Of a stretch of DNA of 44,532 bases, positions 7,078 to 15,337 are shown piece after piece; the first letter of the stretch is position 1; the number at the start of each line of letters is the position of its first letter. A program made the translations under genes and the position numbers. This DNA is from JANLTP01 sp031363055 (lineage in GTDB: Bacteria > Pseudomonadota > Gammaproteobacteria > Burkholderiales > Burkholderiaceae_E): positions 1-44,532 of the forward strand of contig JANLTP010000213.1 of assembly GCA_031363055.1 (NCBI GenBank), given 5' to 3'. The notes under the pieces were generated by a model that was given only the letters and a program-made list of their open reading frames with translations, was not told the DNA's origin and searched no databases.

Positions 7078-9261
7078 CTATACCGAAGTACTGGGTACAG
7101 CCGGCGCAATCGGTGCCGCAGCAGCACTGGCCGCTGCCGGAACAATTCCCGCCGCCGCATCATCAGCCGCAGCCGCCTTCATCGACAGACGCAGTCGGCC
7201 TTTGTCATCAGCCTCGAGGATCTTGACGCGTACCGCCTGGCCTTCCTTCAGATAGTCGGACACCTGATTGACGCGTTCATTGGCGATTTGCGACACATGC
7301 AACAAACCGTCGCGACCCGGCATGATCTGAACGATCGCGCCAAAGTCGAGAATCTTCAGCACCGTACCATCGTAGACCTTGCCGATTTCAACTTCAGCGG
7401 TCAGATCCTCAATGATCTTCTGCGCCCGCTTGGCGGCGGCACCGTCGACGGCTGCAATGGTAATCGAGCCGTCATCCTTGATGTCGATCTGGGTACCGGT
7501 ACTCTCGGTAATCTGGCGAATTGTGGCGCCGCCCTTGCCGATGACATCGCGAATGCGTTCCGGGTTGATTTTCATCTGATACATGCGCGGCGCGAAGTCC
7601 GACAATTCGGTTCGTGCGGTACCCATCGCGGTGCGCATATGACCCAGAATATGCAAACGACCTTCGCGAGCTTGCGCCAGGGCAACCTGCATGATTTCCT
7701 TGGTGATGCCCTGGATCTTGATGTCCATCTGCAGCGCTGTAATGCCCTGCTCGGTGCCGGCAACCTTGAAGTCCATGTCGCCGAGGTGATCCTCATCACC
7801 GAGGATATCGGTCAGCACGGCAAAGCGCCCGCCTTCCTTGATCAGGCCCATGGCGACACCGGCGACATGCGCCTTGACGGGCACACCGGCGTCCATCAAT
7901 GCCAGGCAACCACCGCAGACTGACGCCATCGACGAAGAGCCGTTAGATTCAGTGATCTCGGAGACAACACGCAACGAATAGGCGAACTCTTCCAGTTTTG
8001 GCAGAAGCGGGCGAATGGCGCGCTTGGCGAGGTTACCGTGACCAATTTCGCGCCGCTTGGGCGTTCCCATACGGCCGGTCTCACCGGTCGCAAACGGCGG
8101 CATGTTGTAGTTGAACATGAAGCGCTCACGATACTCACCGGCGATGGCGTCAATGATCTGCTCATCGCGCGAAGTGCCGAGCGTCGCAATCACCAAGGCC
8201 TGAGTCTCGCCGCGCGTGAACAAGGCGGAACCGTGGGCGCGCGGCATGACGCTCGAGCGAATCGAGATGGGCCGGACGGTACGCGTATCGCGCCCGTCAA
8301 TGCGCAGCTCGCCGCTCAAAATCTGATTGCGGACAATCCGCGATTCGATTTCGAACAACATGTTCGAAATGGTGTTGGCGTCCGGTATCGGCTTGCCAGC
8401 GGCGACCGCGCTTTCCGCAACCTTGGCACGCGTATTGGCTTCGACGTCCCGAACCTTGTGCGTGCGCTCCTGCTTGTTACGGGATTTGTAGGCCTCGCGC
8501 ATCGGCGCTTCGGCAACCGCGTTGATTTGATAAGCCAGCGCTTCATCGCGCGGCGGCGGCGCCCAGACGATTTCCGGGCGGCCACCCATTTCAACCAATT
8601 CGTTGATGGCGCTGATAACGACCTGCATCTGCTCATGACCAAAAACCACTGCGCCCAACATGATCTCTTCATTGAGCTCGTGTGCTTCGGACTCGACCAT
8701 CAGCACAGCCGCTTCGGTACCCGCAACCACCAGGTCAAGCTTGCTGTTGGCCATTTGCGGAATACTCGGATTCAGCGCATATTGACCATCGATGTAAGCT
8801 ACGCGCGCCGCGCCGATCGGGCCATTAAACGGCACCCCGGAGATGGCCAGCGCGGCCGACGCCGCAATCATGGCGACGATATCGCTATCGACTTCCGGGT
8901 TCTGCGACATCACCTGCAGGGCGACTTGCACTTCGTTATAATAGCCATCCGGAAATAGCGGTCGGATCGGCCGATCGGTCAGGCGGGCAATCAAGGTTTC
9001 GCGCTCGGTCGGACGTCCTTCACGCTTGAAGAAGCCGCCCGGGATTCGACCGGCCGCGTAGAACTTTTCAACGTAATCGACCGTCAGCGGAAAGAAGTCC
9101 TGACCGGCCTTGGCATTCTTGGCAGCGACTACCGTGGCGAGGACGACGGTATCGTCCATCGAGACCACGACCGCGCCGGTTGCCTGACGAGCGATTTCGC
9201 CCGTCTCCATCGTGACAGTGTTCTGTCCCCACTTGAAACTTTTTCTCGATATCTCAAACAA
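7078..9261 (-). CDS. pnp: Polynucleotide phosphorylase
   Basis: 727-residue exoribonuclease that degrades RNA 3' to 5' using phosphate, and is a degradosome partner of RNase E in many bacteria. Two RNase PH domains are seen (starting with KSFKWGQNTVTMETGEIARQ and, in the second half, RTVRPISIRSSVMPRAHGSALF), then a KH domain (RDVIGKGGATIRQIT) and an S1 domain (GKVYDGTVLKILDFGAIVQI) near the C-terminus; the length is normal. The start is an unusual TTG at 9261, preceded by AAAGGAAA about 8 bp upstream. It gives the N-terminus MFEISRKSFKWGQ, which aligns with the family's normal start, and no ATG lies nearby. An Ala-rich tail closes the protein. It is downstream of rpsO, the usual arrangement. 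Confidence 0.97.
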   Translation of the reverse strand: MFEISRKSFKWGQNTVTMETGEIARQATGAVVVSMDDTVVLATVVAAKNAKAGQDFFPLTVDYVEKFYAAGRIPGGFFKREGRPTERETLIARLTDRPIRPLFPDGYYNEVQVALQVMSQNPEVDSDIVAMIAASAALAISGVPFNGPIGAARVAYIDGQYALNPSIPQMANSKLDLVVAGTEAAVLMVESEAHELNEEIMLGAVVFGHEQMQVVISAINELVEMGGRPEIVWAPPPRDEALAYQINAVAEAPMREAYKSRNKQERTHKVRDVEANTRAKVAESAVAAGKPIPDANTISNMLFEIESRIVRNQILSGELRIDGRDTRTVRPISIRSSVMPRAHGSALFTRGETQALVIATLGTSRDEQIIDAIAGEYRERFMFNYNMPPFATGETGRMGTPKRREIGHGNLAKRAIRPLLPKLEEFAYSLRVVSEITESNGSSSMASVCGGCLALMDAGVPVKAHVAGVAMGLIKEGGRFAVLTDILGDEDHLGDMDFKVAGTEQGITALQMDIKIQGITKEIMQVALAQAREGRLHILGHMRTAMGTARTELSDFAPRMYQMKINPERIRDVIGKGGATIRQITESTGTQIDIKDDGSITIAAVDGAAAKRAQKIIEDLTAEVEIGKVYDGTVLKILDFGAIVQIMPGRDGLLHVSQIANERVNQVSDYLKEGQAVRVKILEADDKGRLRLSMKAAAADDAAAGIVPAAASAAAAPIAPAVPSTSV

Positions 9262-9360
9262 TTTATTTTCCTTTCACACATTACCCGCGCGATTCGCCAG
9301 CGGCGCGGTTCGCCTGTTTAAACGCTCGCCCAATGCTGCAAGTCGAGCTCCATGACCGAA

Positions 9361-9399
9361 TAAAAACAAAATAGCCCGCAACATAACGCTTGCGGGCTA
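9361..9399 (-). terminator. Terminator/attenuator between rpsO and pnp
   Basis: A perfect 10-bp stem, TAGCCCGCAA (9372-9381) with TTGCGGGCTA (9390-9399), encloses an 8-nt loop and on the minus strand runs into a T-rich tail (complement of 9361-9371). It probably ends part of the rpsO transcripts. In other bacteria the rpsO-pnp gap also holds an RNase III processing hairpin. Confidence 0.8.
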
Positions 9400-9474
9400 G
9401 AGTCCTACGCCAAAAATAACTGACATGAAGACGAGGTATTCGCGCTTCGGCAACCCGTTGGATACTGAATATGG

Positions 9475-9744
9475 TCAGTTACGCAGACCGAGACGCTCGA
9501 TCAGCTTTTTATAACTTTCCGGGCTTCTTGATTTCAGGTAGTCGAGCAACTTGCGGCGACGACTGACCATTCTCAACAGGCCCCGGCGTGAATGATGATC
9601 TTTCACGTGTGCGTCAAAGTGGGTCTTGAGATCGTTGATACGCGTCGTCAGCAAGGCAACCTGAACCTCGGGAGAACCGGTGTCCCCGGCAGCTCGCTGA
9701 TAATCGGTGACCACTTTCGCCTTGTCTAAATTTGCAACAGCCAT
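9475..9744 (-). CDS. rpsO: 30S ribosomal protein S15
   Basis: 89 residues, the exact usual length of S15, which binds 16S rRNA early in small-subunit assembly. Family motifs are plain: GDTGSPEVQVALLTTRI, the DHHSRRGLL segment that contacts 16S rRNA, and LLDYLKSR near the end. The ATG at 9744 follows AAAGGGA by 4 bp. It is transcribed with pnp downstream; a promoter lies at 9841-9870 and a three-copy repeat sits in the leader. Confidence 0.98.
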   Translation of the reverse strand: MAVANLDKAKVVTDYQRAAGDTGSPEVQVALLTTRINDLKTHFDAHVKDHHSRRGLLRMVSRRRKLLDYLKSRSPESYKKLIERLGLRN

Positions 9745-9793
9745 GATTCCCTTTCAACTTGCGGCACCACCGGGACGCGGCGCCGTGCTTGGC

Positions 9794-9835
9794 TTTACTA
9801 CATCGAATTAACTACATTGGATTTACTACACTAAC
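9794..9835. repeat. Three 14-bp tandem repeats in the rpsO leader
   Basis: TTTACTACA, TTAACTACA and TTTACTACA begin at 9794, 9808 and 9822, an exact 14-bp period, with less conserved 5-bp spacers. The array starts within a few bases of the predicted rpsO transcription start and lies wholly in the 5' untranslated region. Confidence 0.7.
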
Positions 9836-9840
9836 CCTCT

Positions 9841-9870
9841 ATTATAGTGCGTTTTGTGAAATGACTTCAA
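9841..9870 (-). promoter_or_regulatory. Promoter of rpsO-pnp
   Basis: On the minus strand TTGAAG (9870-9865) and a perfect TATAAT (9846-9841) are 18 bp apart. Transcription would begin near 9834, giving a leader of about 90 nt before the rpsO ATG. Confidence 0.65.
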
Positions 9871-9874
9871 ATAC

Positions 9875-10438
9875 TCAGGTTTTCGGCAGCGTCACGCCGC
9901 GCTGTCCCTGGTACTTGCCGCCCCGATCCTTGTAGGAAGTCTCGCAAACTTCATCCGACTCCAGGAACAGAACCTGCGCGCAGCCCTCACCTGAATAGAT
10001 CTTTGCGGGCAGCGGCGTCGAGTTCGAAAACTCCAGCGTGACATGCCCTTCCCATTCCGGTTCCAGCGGCGTCACATTGACAATGATTCCACAGCGAGCG
10101 TACGTTGACTTGCCCAGGCAAATGGTCAAGACGGAGCGCGGAATCCGGAAGAATTCGACGGTGCGAGCGAGCGCAAATGAGTTCGGCGGAATAATGCAGA
10201 CGTCGCCTTCGAAGTCGACAAACGATTTTTCGTCAAACGCCTTCGGATCAACAATCGTGCTGTTGATGTTCGTAAAAATCTTGAACTCGCGAGCGCAGCG
10301 AACGTCGTAGCCGTAGCTGGAGGTGCCGTAGGAAACTATTTTCTGGCCGGCCACCTGCCGAACCTGGCCCGGCTCGAACGGCTCGATCATGCCCTGGGAG
10401 GCCATCCGGCGAATCCATTTATCGGACTTGATGCTCAT
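9875..10438 (-). CDS. dcd: dCTP deaminase
   Basis: 188-residue enzyme that deaminates dCTP to dUTP, feeding thymidylate synthesis. The ATG at 10438 is chosen because the protein then begins MSIKSDKWIRRMA, as in other proteobacterial Dcd; a TTG four codons upstream is also in frame. Conserved segments include SYGTSSYGYDVR, the nucleotide-binding GKSTYARCG, and the active-site region TPLEPEWEGHVTLEFSNS with its Glu, plus a C-terminal KYQGQRG that closes over the substrate. It is divergent from the molybdenum hydroxylase cluster and followed closely by the rpsO promoter, so rpsO is probably transcribed independently. Confidence 0.97.
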   Translation of the reverse strand: MSIKSDKWIRRMASQGMIEPFEPGQVRQVAGQKIVSYGTSSYGYDVRCAREFKIFTNINSTIVDPKAFDEKSFVDFEGDVCIIPPNSFALARTVEFFRIPRSVLTICLGKSTYARCGIIVNVTPLEPEWEGHVTLEFSNSTPLPAKIYSGEGCAQVLFLESDEVCETSYKDRGGKYQGQRGVTLPKT

Positions 10439-10591
10439 GGGTATGTCCAACTCGTCAAATCGCTCTATGTTAGTTCAGGCTGCTTGCAGGCGGGCGGGTG
10501 GTCAAACGGGTTCATTTAAAATTTCCTTTCGATAATGATGGTCTTGAGCGAAACAGCGTCGAAAAAACACGCATAATCGAATGTGGAATTA

Positions 10592-10624
10592 AGTTGCAAT
10601 TGAGTTGCAATGGCTTGCAGCAAG
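10592..10624. promoter_or_regulatory. Direct repeats and small palindrome upstream of coxS
   Basis: AGTTGCAAT occurs at 10592-10600 and 10603-10611, an 11-bp (one helical turn) period, followed by the palindrome CTTGCAGCAAG at 10614-10624. This sits in the dcd/coxS divergent gap, about 60-90 bp before coxS. It may bind an activator or repressor; no sigma-54 or strong sigma-70 core was found with it. Confidence 0.35.
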
Positions 10625-10682
10625 TTGATTTGTGCCGAGTCAGCCTGATTCGGTGGGCTAACAATATTTATAGGAGATTCCC

Positions 10683-11147
10683 ATGAGCATGACCGTCAAC
10701 CTGACGGTGAACGGCACCCCCGTGTCGGCATCTGTTGACCCTCGCACTCTGCTTGTCCAGCTTATTCGTGAGCACCTTTTGCTGACCGGCACCCACGTCG
10801 GCTGCGATACCGCTCAATGCGGCGCCTGCACCATCCACATGAACGGCAAGGCAGTCAAATCGTGCTCTTTCCTGGCGCTCCAGGCCGAGGGTGCCATCAT
10901 CACGACGATTGAAGGTATTTCGGGTGCCAATGGCGCCATGCACCCGATGCAGGAGGCGTTTCGTCAGTGTCACGGCCTGCAATGCGGCTACTGCACCCCC
11001 GGCATGGTCATGTCGGCCATCGACCTGCTGAACAACAACCCCAAGCCCAGCGAGCAGGAAATTCGTGACGGCCTGGAGGGCAATATTTGCCGTTGTACGG
11101 GCTACCAAAACATCGTTCGTGCAGTCCAGACCGCTGCGGCCGTTTGA
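10683..11147 (+). CDS. coxS: Molybdenum hydroxylase small subunit, [2Fe-2S] protein (CoxS-like)
   Basis: 154-residue electron-transfer subunit with two [2Fe-2S] clusters. The N-terminal plant-ferredoxin-type domain has C41, C46, C49 and C61; the C-terminal helical domain has C101 and C104 (in QCGYCTPG) and C136 and C138 (in NICRCTGY). These pass electrons from the molybdenum centre of the large subunit to the FAD of the medium subunit. The ribosome site AGGAG lies 6-7 bp before the ATG. It is the first gene of the S-L-M-D-E-G-F cluster, with coxL following after 20 bp. Close relatives serve xanthine, nicotinate, isoquinoline or CO enzymes, so the substrate is not set by this subunit. Confidence 0.93.
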   Translation: MSMTVNLTVNGTPVSASVDPRTLLVQLIREHLLLTGTHVGCDTAQCGACTIHMNGKAVKSCSFLALQAEGAIITTIEGISGANGAMHPMQEAFRQCHGLQCGYCTPGMVMSAIDLLNNNPKPSEQEIRDGLEGNICRCTGYQNIVRAVQTAAAV

Positions 11148-11167
11148 CGCCAACCGAGGAAACCACC

Positions 11168-13525
11168 ATGACTGATATGTCGAATTCGCCGATTGGCAAA
11201 TCGATTCTGCGCCGCGAAGATCAGAAATTTTTGACGGGCGCTGGCCAGTACACCGATGACATCACCCTGCACCGCCAGACCTACGCGGTGTTTCTGCGCT
11301 CACCTCACGCCCATGCTGCGATCAAGTCCGTCGATCTGACCGCCGCTCGCAAGGCACCGGGCGTCGTCGCCATTTTTACTGGTCCGGACTTGGCCGAAGC
11401 CAAGGTGGGCGGACTGCCTTGCGGCTGGCTGATCCACAATAAAGACGGCAAACCGATGAACGAACCGGCGCACCCGGTGCTGGCGCAGGGCAAGGTTCGT
11501 CACGTCGGCGATCAGGTCGCGCTGGTGGTCGCCGAGACCGTCGCGCAGGCCAAGGACGCCTGTGAAATGATCCAGGTCGACTATGAAGTCTTGCCGGCCG
11601 TCATCAACATCATGACGGCTGACGCAGCCGGTGCGTCCGGGATTCACGAAGGCGCGCCAAACAATTTGTGCTACGACTGGGGCCACGGCGACAAGGCCAG
11701 TGTTGATGCCGCCATCGCCAGTGCCGCCCACGTCACCCGGCTGTCGTTTCGCAATAACCGGCTGATACCGAATGCCATGGAGCCGCGTGCCTGCAATGCG
11801 GTCTACACCAAGCACGACGAGAGTTACCTGCTGTACGTAGCCAATCAGAACCCGCACGTTGAACGCCTGTTGATGACGGCATTTGTGCTCGGACTGCCCG
11901 AGTCAAAAGTGCGCGTCATTGCGCCCGACGTCGGCGGCGGATTCGGATCGAAGATTTTTCTGTACGCCGAAGATACCGCACTGGTCTGGGCCAGCAAGCG
12001 GGTCGGCCGGCCCATCAAATGGACCGCCGAACGCAGTGAATCGTTCCTGACCGATGCGCATGGCCGGGATCATCAAACCACCGCCGAATTGGCGATGGAT
12101 GCCAATGGCAAGTTCTTGGCGCTGCGCGTCAGTACGGTCGCCAACATGGGCGCCTACCTGTCGACGTTTGCATCGGCTGTGCCGACCATTCTGTATGCGA
12201 CCTTGCTGGCTGGCCAGTATGCGACACCCGCTATTTATTGCGAAGTCAAAGCCGTCTTCACCAATACCGCGCCGGTCGATGCCTATCGTGGTGCCGGCCG
12301 CCCTGAAGCGACCTATGTCGTCGAGCGTATGGTCGAGCAAGCAGCACGTGACATGAAACTCGACCCGGCAGAAATTCGCCGCCGCAATTTCATCACGAGC
12401 TTTCCGTATGCCACCCCGGTAGGCTTGACCTATGACTCGGGCGATTACAACGCCACCCTGACCAAAGCTATTCAGCATGCCGACGTCGCCGGCTTTGCCG
12501 CGCGCAAGGCGGCTTCGGCTGCGAAGGGCAAAAAACGCGGGTTGGGTTACTCGTGCTACATCGAAGCCTGTGGTATCGCGCCATCCAACATTGCTGGCGC
12601 ACTCGGTGCACGCGCCGGCCTGTTCGAGGCCGGCGAGGTTCGGGTTCACCCGACCGGAACGGTAACGGTATTCACCGGCTCCCACAGCCACGGCCAGGGG
12701 CACGAGACCACCTTTTCGCAAGTGGTTGCGGCTAAATTGGGCATCCCGATTGAAGCCGTTGAAATTGTCCACGGCGATACCGGCCGGGTGTTGTTTGGCA
12801 TGGGCACCTACGGTTCACGATCACTGGCGGTCGGTGGTACGGCCATCGTGATGGCGGTCGACAAAGTGATTGCCAAGGGCAAGAAAATTGCCGCCCATTT
12901 ACTCGAAGCGTCGGACACCGACATTGTCTTCGAGAACGGTGAATTCAAGGTCGCCGGAACCGATAAAAAGGTGCCATTCGCACAGGTTTCGTTGACCGCC
13001 TACGTGCCGCACAACTACCCGCTGGACAAACTTGAACCTGGCCTCAATGAGAACGCGTTTTACGATCCGGGCAATTTCACTTACCCCGCCGGCTCGTATA
13101 TCTGCGAGGTTGAAGTCGACCCCAGCAGTGGCGAGTATCAACTTTGCGCGTTTACGGCAGTTGATGACTTTGGCAACATCATCAACCCCATGATCGTTGA
13201 AGGCCAGGTGCACGGCGGGCTGGCGCAAGGCCTGGGCCAGGCCATGCTCGAGAACTGCAGCTACGATGAGGAGAGCGGACAACTGTTGAGCGGCTCGTAC
13301 ATGGACTACGCCATGCCGCGCGCCGACAATTTTGTGAACTTCAAGGTCGACAACTGCGTGACTGCCTGCACCCACAACCCGCTGGGGGTCAAGGGCTGCG
13401 GTGAGGCGGGTGCCATTGGTTCGCCGCCAGCGCTGATCAACGCGCTGACCGACGCGCTGGGCATTCGTGACTTGCCGATGCCGGCGACGACCGAGCGGGT
13501 CTGGCGCGCCGCCAATGGCCTTTAA
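11168..13525 (+). CDS. coxL: Molybdenum hydroxylase large subunit, form II CoxL-like
   Basis: 785-residue catalytic subunit that binds the molybdopterin cytosine dinucleotide cofactor. The start at 11168 has a GAGGAAA ribosome site and follows the small subunit by 20 bp; upstream in-frame codons overlap coxS and are not needed. Motifs: GGGFGSK for cofactor binding, HGQGHETTF, and the active-site Glu E746 in KGCGEAGAIG. The loop at 372-378 is AYRGAGR, the form II signature; the form I CO dehydrogenase loop AYxCSFR, with its Cys-bound copper, is absent. It is therefore a xanthine-dehydrogenase-family hydroxylase for which CO oxidation is unproven. An aromatic, heterocyclic or aldehyde substrate is equally possible. 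The stop codon lies within an 18-bp tandem duplication. Confidence 0.93.
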   Translation: MTDMSNSPIGKSILRREDQKFLTGAGQYTDDITLHRQTYAVFLRSPHAHAAIKSVDLTAARKAPGVVAIFTGPDLAEAKVGGLPCGWLIHNKDGKPMNEPAHPVLAQGKVRHVGDQVALVVAETVAQAKDACEMIQVDYEVLPAVINIMTADAAGASGIHEGAPNNLCYDWGHGDKASVDAAIASAAHVTRLSFRNNRLIPNAMEPRACNAVYTKHDESYLLYVANQNPHVERLLMTAFVLGLPESKVRVIAPDVGGGFGSKIFLYAEDTALVWASKRVGRPIKWTAERSESFLTDAHGRDHQTTAELAMDANGKFLALRVSTVANMGAYLSTFASAVPTILYATLLAGQYATPAIYCEVKAVFTNTAPVDAYRGAGRPEATYVVERMVEQAARDMKLDPAEIRRRNFITSFPYATPVGLTYDSGDYNATLTKAIQHADVAGFAARKAASAAKGKKRGLGYSCYIEACGIAPSNIAGALGARAGLFEAGEVRVHPTGTVTVFTGSHSHGQGHETTFSQVVAAKLGIPIEAVEIVHGDTGRVLFGMGTYGSRSLAVGGTAIVMAVDKVIAKGKKIAAHLLEASDTDIVFENGEFKVAGTDKKVPFAQVSLTAYVPHNYPLDKLEPGLNENAFYDPGNFTYPAGSYICEVEVDPSSGEYQLCAFTAVDDFGNIINPMIVEGQVHGGLAQGLGQAMLENCSYDEESGQLLSGSYMDYAMPRADNFVNFKVDNCVTACTHNPLGVKGCGEAGAIGSPPALINALTDALGIRDLPMPATTERVWRAANGL

Positions 13526-13551
13526 TCAGCAACTGGCCTTTAAACAGTAAC
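13516..13551. repeat. 18-bp tandem duplication over the coxL stop codon
   Basis: Copies at 13516-13533 and 13534-13551 agree at 16 of 18 positions (both begin TGGCCTTTAA). The coxL stop TAA is inside the first copy, so the second is an untranslated echo of the gene end. Confidence 0.7.
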
Positions 13552-13585
13552 TACTCGAGTTAACGACTTAGCCAGGAGTATTTCA

Positions 13586-14377
13586 ATGTATACCTTCAAC
13601 TATCAACGTCCCACTAGCCTCGCCACTGCAGTCTCCAGCGGCCAGGGCGACTCCCGTTTTCTGGCCGGTGGCCAAAGTCTGGTGCAAGCCATGAAAATGC
13701 GTCTGGCCAGTGCGCCGACGCTGGTCGACCTCGCCGGATTGGCTGAACTCAAGGGCATCACTGTTGCGGCCAATACGGTCACGATCGGCGCCATGGTCAA
13801 GCACTCCGAGGTCGCGGCCTCAGCGGAAGTGCGCCGCGCCATTCCCGCCCTGGCAGATCTGGCGGGCGGTATCGGCGATCGTATGGTTCGCAACATGGGC
13901 ACCCTCGGCGGCTCACTGGCAAACTCCGACCCCGCCGCCTGCTATCCGGCTGCGGTGCTTGGGCTCGGCGCAACCATCAAGACCGATCGCCGCACCTTGA
14001 ACGGCGACGAGTTCTTCAAGGGTTTGTACGAAACCGCTTTGCAGCCTGGCGAAATTATCGTGTCCGTCACCTTTAACGTGCCGCAAAAAGCCGCTTACAT
14101 CAAGTTCAAGCAACCGGCGTCGCGTTTTGCGCTGGTCGGGGTGTTTGTCTCGCAGGGCACGTCGGGCGTTCGCGTCGGGGTGACCGGTGCCAAAGCCTGT
14201 GCCTATCGCTCGGCGGAACTTGAACAGGCTCTTTCGGCGAACTTCACGGCCGCCGCCGCGGCCGCTGTCAAGGTCGTAGCCACCGACATCAACGCGGATC
14301 TGCATGCAAGTTCTACTTATCGCGCGGCAATGATCAGCGTGATGGCTTCGCGCGCCGTGACCAAGGCACTGGGATAA
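13586..14377 (+). CDS. coxM: Molybdenum hydroxylase medium subunit, FAD-binding (CoxM-like)
   Basis: 263-residue flavoprotein subunit that takes electrons from the iron-sulfur subunit and hands them to the external acceptor. The two FAD motifs of the family are present, AGGQSL (27-32) and TLGGSLANSDP (106-116), with the CO-dehydrogenase C-terminal FAD domain following. The ATG has a CCAGGAG ribosome site. The length is slightly short of CoxM but normal for form II relatives. The next gene, the AAA ATPase, starts 7 bp after the stop, so all cluster genes are probably on one transcript. Confidence 0.93.
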   Translation: MYTFNYQRPTSLATAVSSGQGDSRFLAGGQSLVQAMKMRLASAPTLVDLAGLAELKGITVAANTVTIGAMVKHSEVAASAEVRRAIPALADLAGGIGDRMVRNMGTLGGSLANSDPAACYPAAVLGLGATIKTDRRTLNGDEFFKGLYETALQPGEIIVSVTFNVPQKAAYIKFKQPASRFALVGVFVSQGTSGVRVGVTGAKACAYRSAELEQALSANFTAAAAAAVKVVATDINADLHASSTYRAAMISVMASRAVTKALG

Positions 14378-14384
14378 TGCACGC

Positions 14385-15311
14385 ATGAGTGAGTTGAGTC
14401 CGTCAGTGACGCCGGCTCTAGCCGGCATCGCTGACCTCGTCGCCAGTTTGGCCAGCCATGACTACATTTGTGATACCCGATTGGCGACGGTGCTTTTCCT
14501 GGCTCTGCGCATGCAGCGGCCGCTGTTCCTGGAAGGCGAAGCCGGTGTTGGCAAGACCGAGCTCGCGAAAACACTCGCTCGCTCACTCGGCGCACCGCTG
14601 ATCCGATTGCAGTGTTACGAGGGCCTCGACGTCCAGCAGGCGGCCTACGAATGGAATGTCGCTCGGCAGCTCATTGAAATTCGGTTGGCTGAGGCATTAC
14701 ACGAAAATAATCGCGAGAAGATCGTCAAAGACATTTACCGACGCGAGTTGCTGTTGGAGCGTCCGCTGTTGCGGGCGCTGACGCAGCCGGTGTCGCCGGT
14801 GCTGTTGATTGATGAAATCGATCGTGCCGACGAGCCGTTTGAAGCTTACCTGCTTGAAGTGTTGGCCGAGTATCAGCTCACGATTCCGGAGCTGGGCACC
14901 GTCAAGGCCGAACATCCGCCGATTGTGATCATCACCTCGAATCGCACCCGCGAAATTCGCGATGCACTGAAACGCCGCTGCCTTTATCACTGGGTGCAGT
15001 TCCCCGATGCCACCCGCGAGCTGGAGATTGTTCGACGCCGTGCGCCCGGCGCGTCAGAGCGACTGGCCTCCCAGGCTGTCGATTACGTTCAGCGCATGCG
15101 CAAGCTCGACCTGTTCAAGCTGCCCGGTGTTGCCGAAACCATCGACTGGACCAATGCACTGGTTGCGCTCAATGCCATATCGCTGGACCCGGAATCGGTA
15201 CGCGATACCTTGGGCGTTTTGCTCAAATATCAGGAAGACGTCGACCGCATGCTGGGCGGTGAATCGGCGCACTTGCTGGACGAGCTGCGCGCCGCGTCGA
15301 TTCTGCGCTGA
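14385..15311 (+). CDS. coxD: MoxR-type AAA ATPase (CoxD-like)
   Basis: 308-residue cytoplasmic AAA+ protein with Walker A GEAGVGKT (51-58), Walker B VLLIDEIDRAD (140-150) and the sensor region IITSNRTREI. CoxD in carboxydotrophs is an ATP-dependent chaperone needed to build the active metal centre, working with the VWA protein CoxE encoded next. Its presence with a form II enzyme suggests that maturation of the Mo site still needs an energised assembly step, perhaps sulfuration rather than copper insertion, which is inference. Confidence 0.92.
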   Translation: MSELSPSVTPALAGIADLVASLASHDYICDTRLATVLFLALRMQRPLFLEGEAGVGKTELAKTLARSLGAPLIRLQCYEGLDVQQAAYEWNVARQLIEIRLAEALHENNREKIVKDIYRRELLLERPLLRALTQPVSPVLLIDEIDRADEPFEAYLLEVLAEYQLTIPELGTVKAEHPPIVIITSNRTREIRDALKRRCLYHWVQFPDATRELEIVRRRAPGASERLASQAVDYVQRMRKLDLFKLPGVAETIDWTNALVALNAISLDPESVRDTLGVLLKYQEDVDRMLGGESAHLLDELRAASILR

Positions 15312-15337
15312 ATCGTGACCGACAGGGACGGTGCCTA

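Noticed and set aside
8038..8958. Long plus-strand open frame (306 codons) opposite pnp
   Set aside because: It lies entirely antisense to a well-conserved gene, has an Arg/His-rich composition typical of reverse-strand reading of GC-rich code, and no family match by eye.
10605..10630. Sigma-54 promoter before coxS
   Set aside because: TGGCTTGCAGCAAG resembles the -24 element but the required GC at -12 spacing is not present.
11168..13525. Form I aerobic CO dehydrogenase
   Set aside because: The active-site loop reads AYRGAGR, not AYxCSFR, and the gene order is S-L-M rather than M-S-L.
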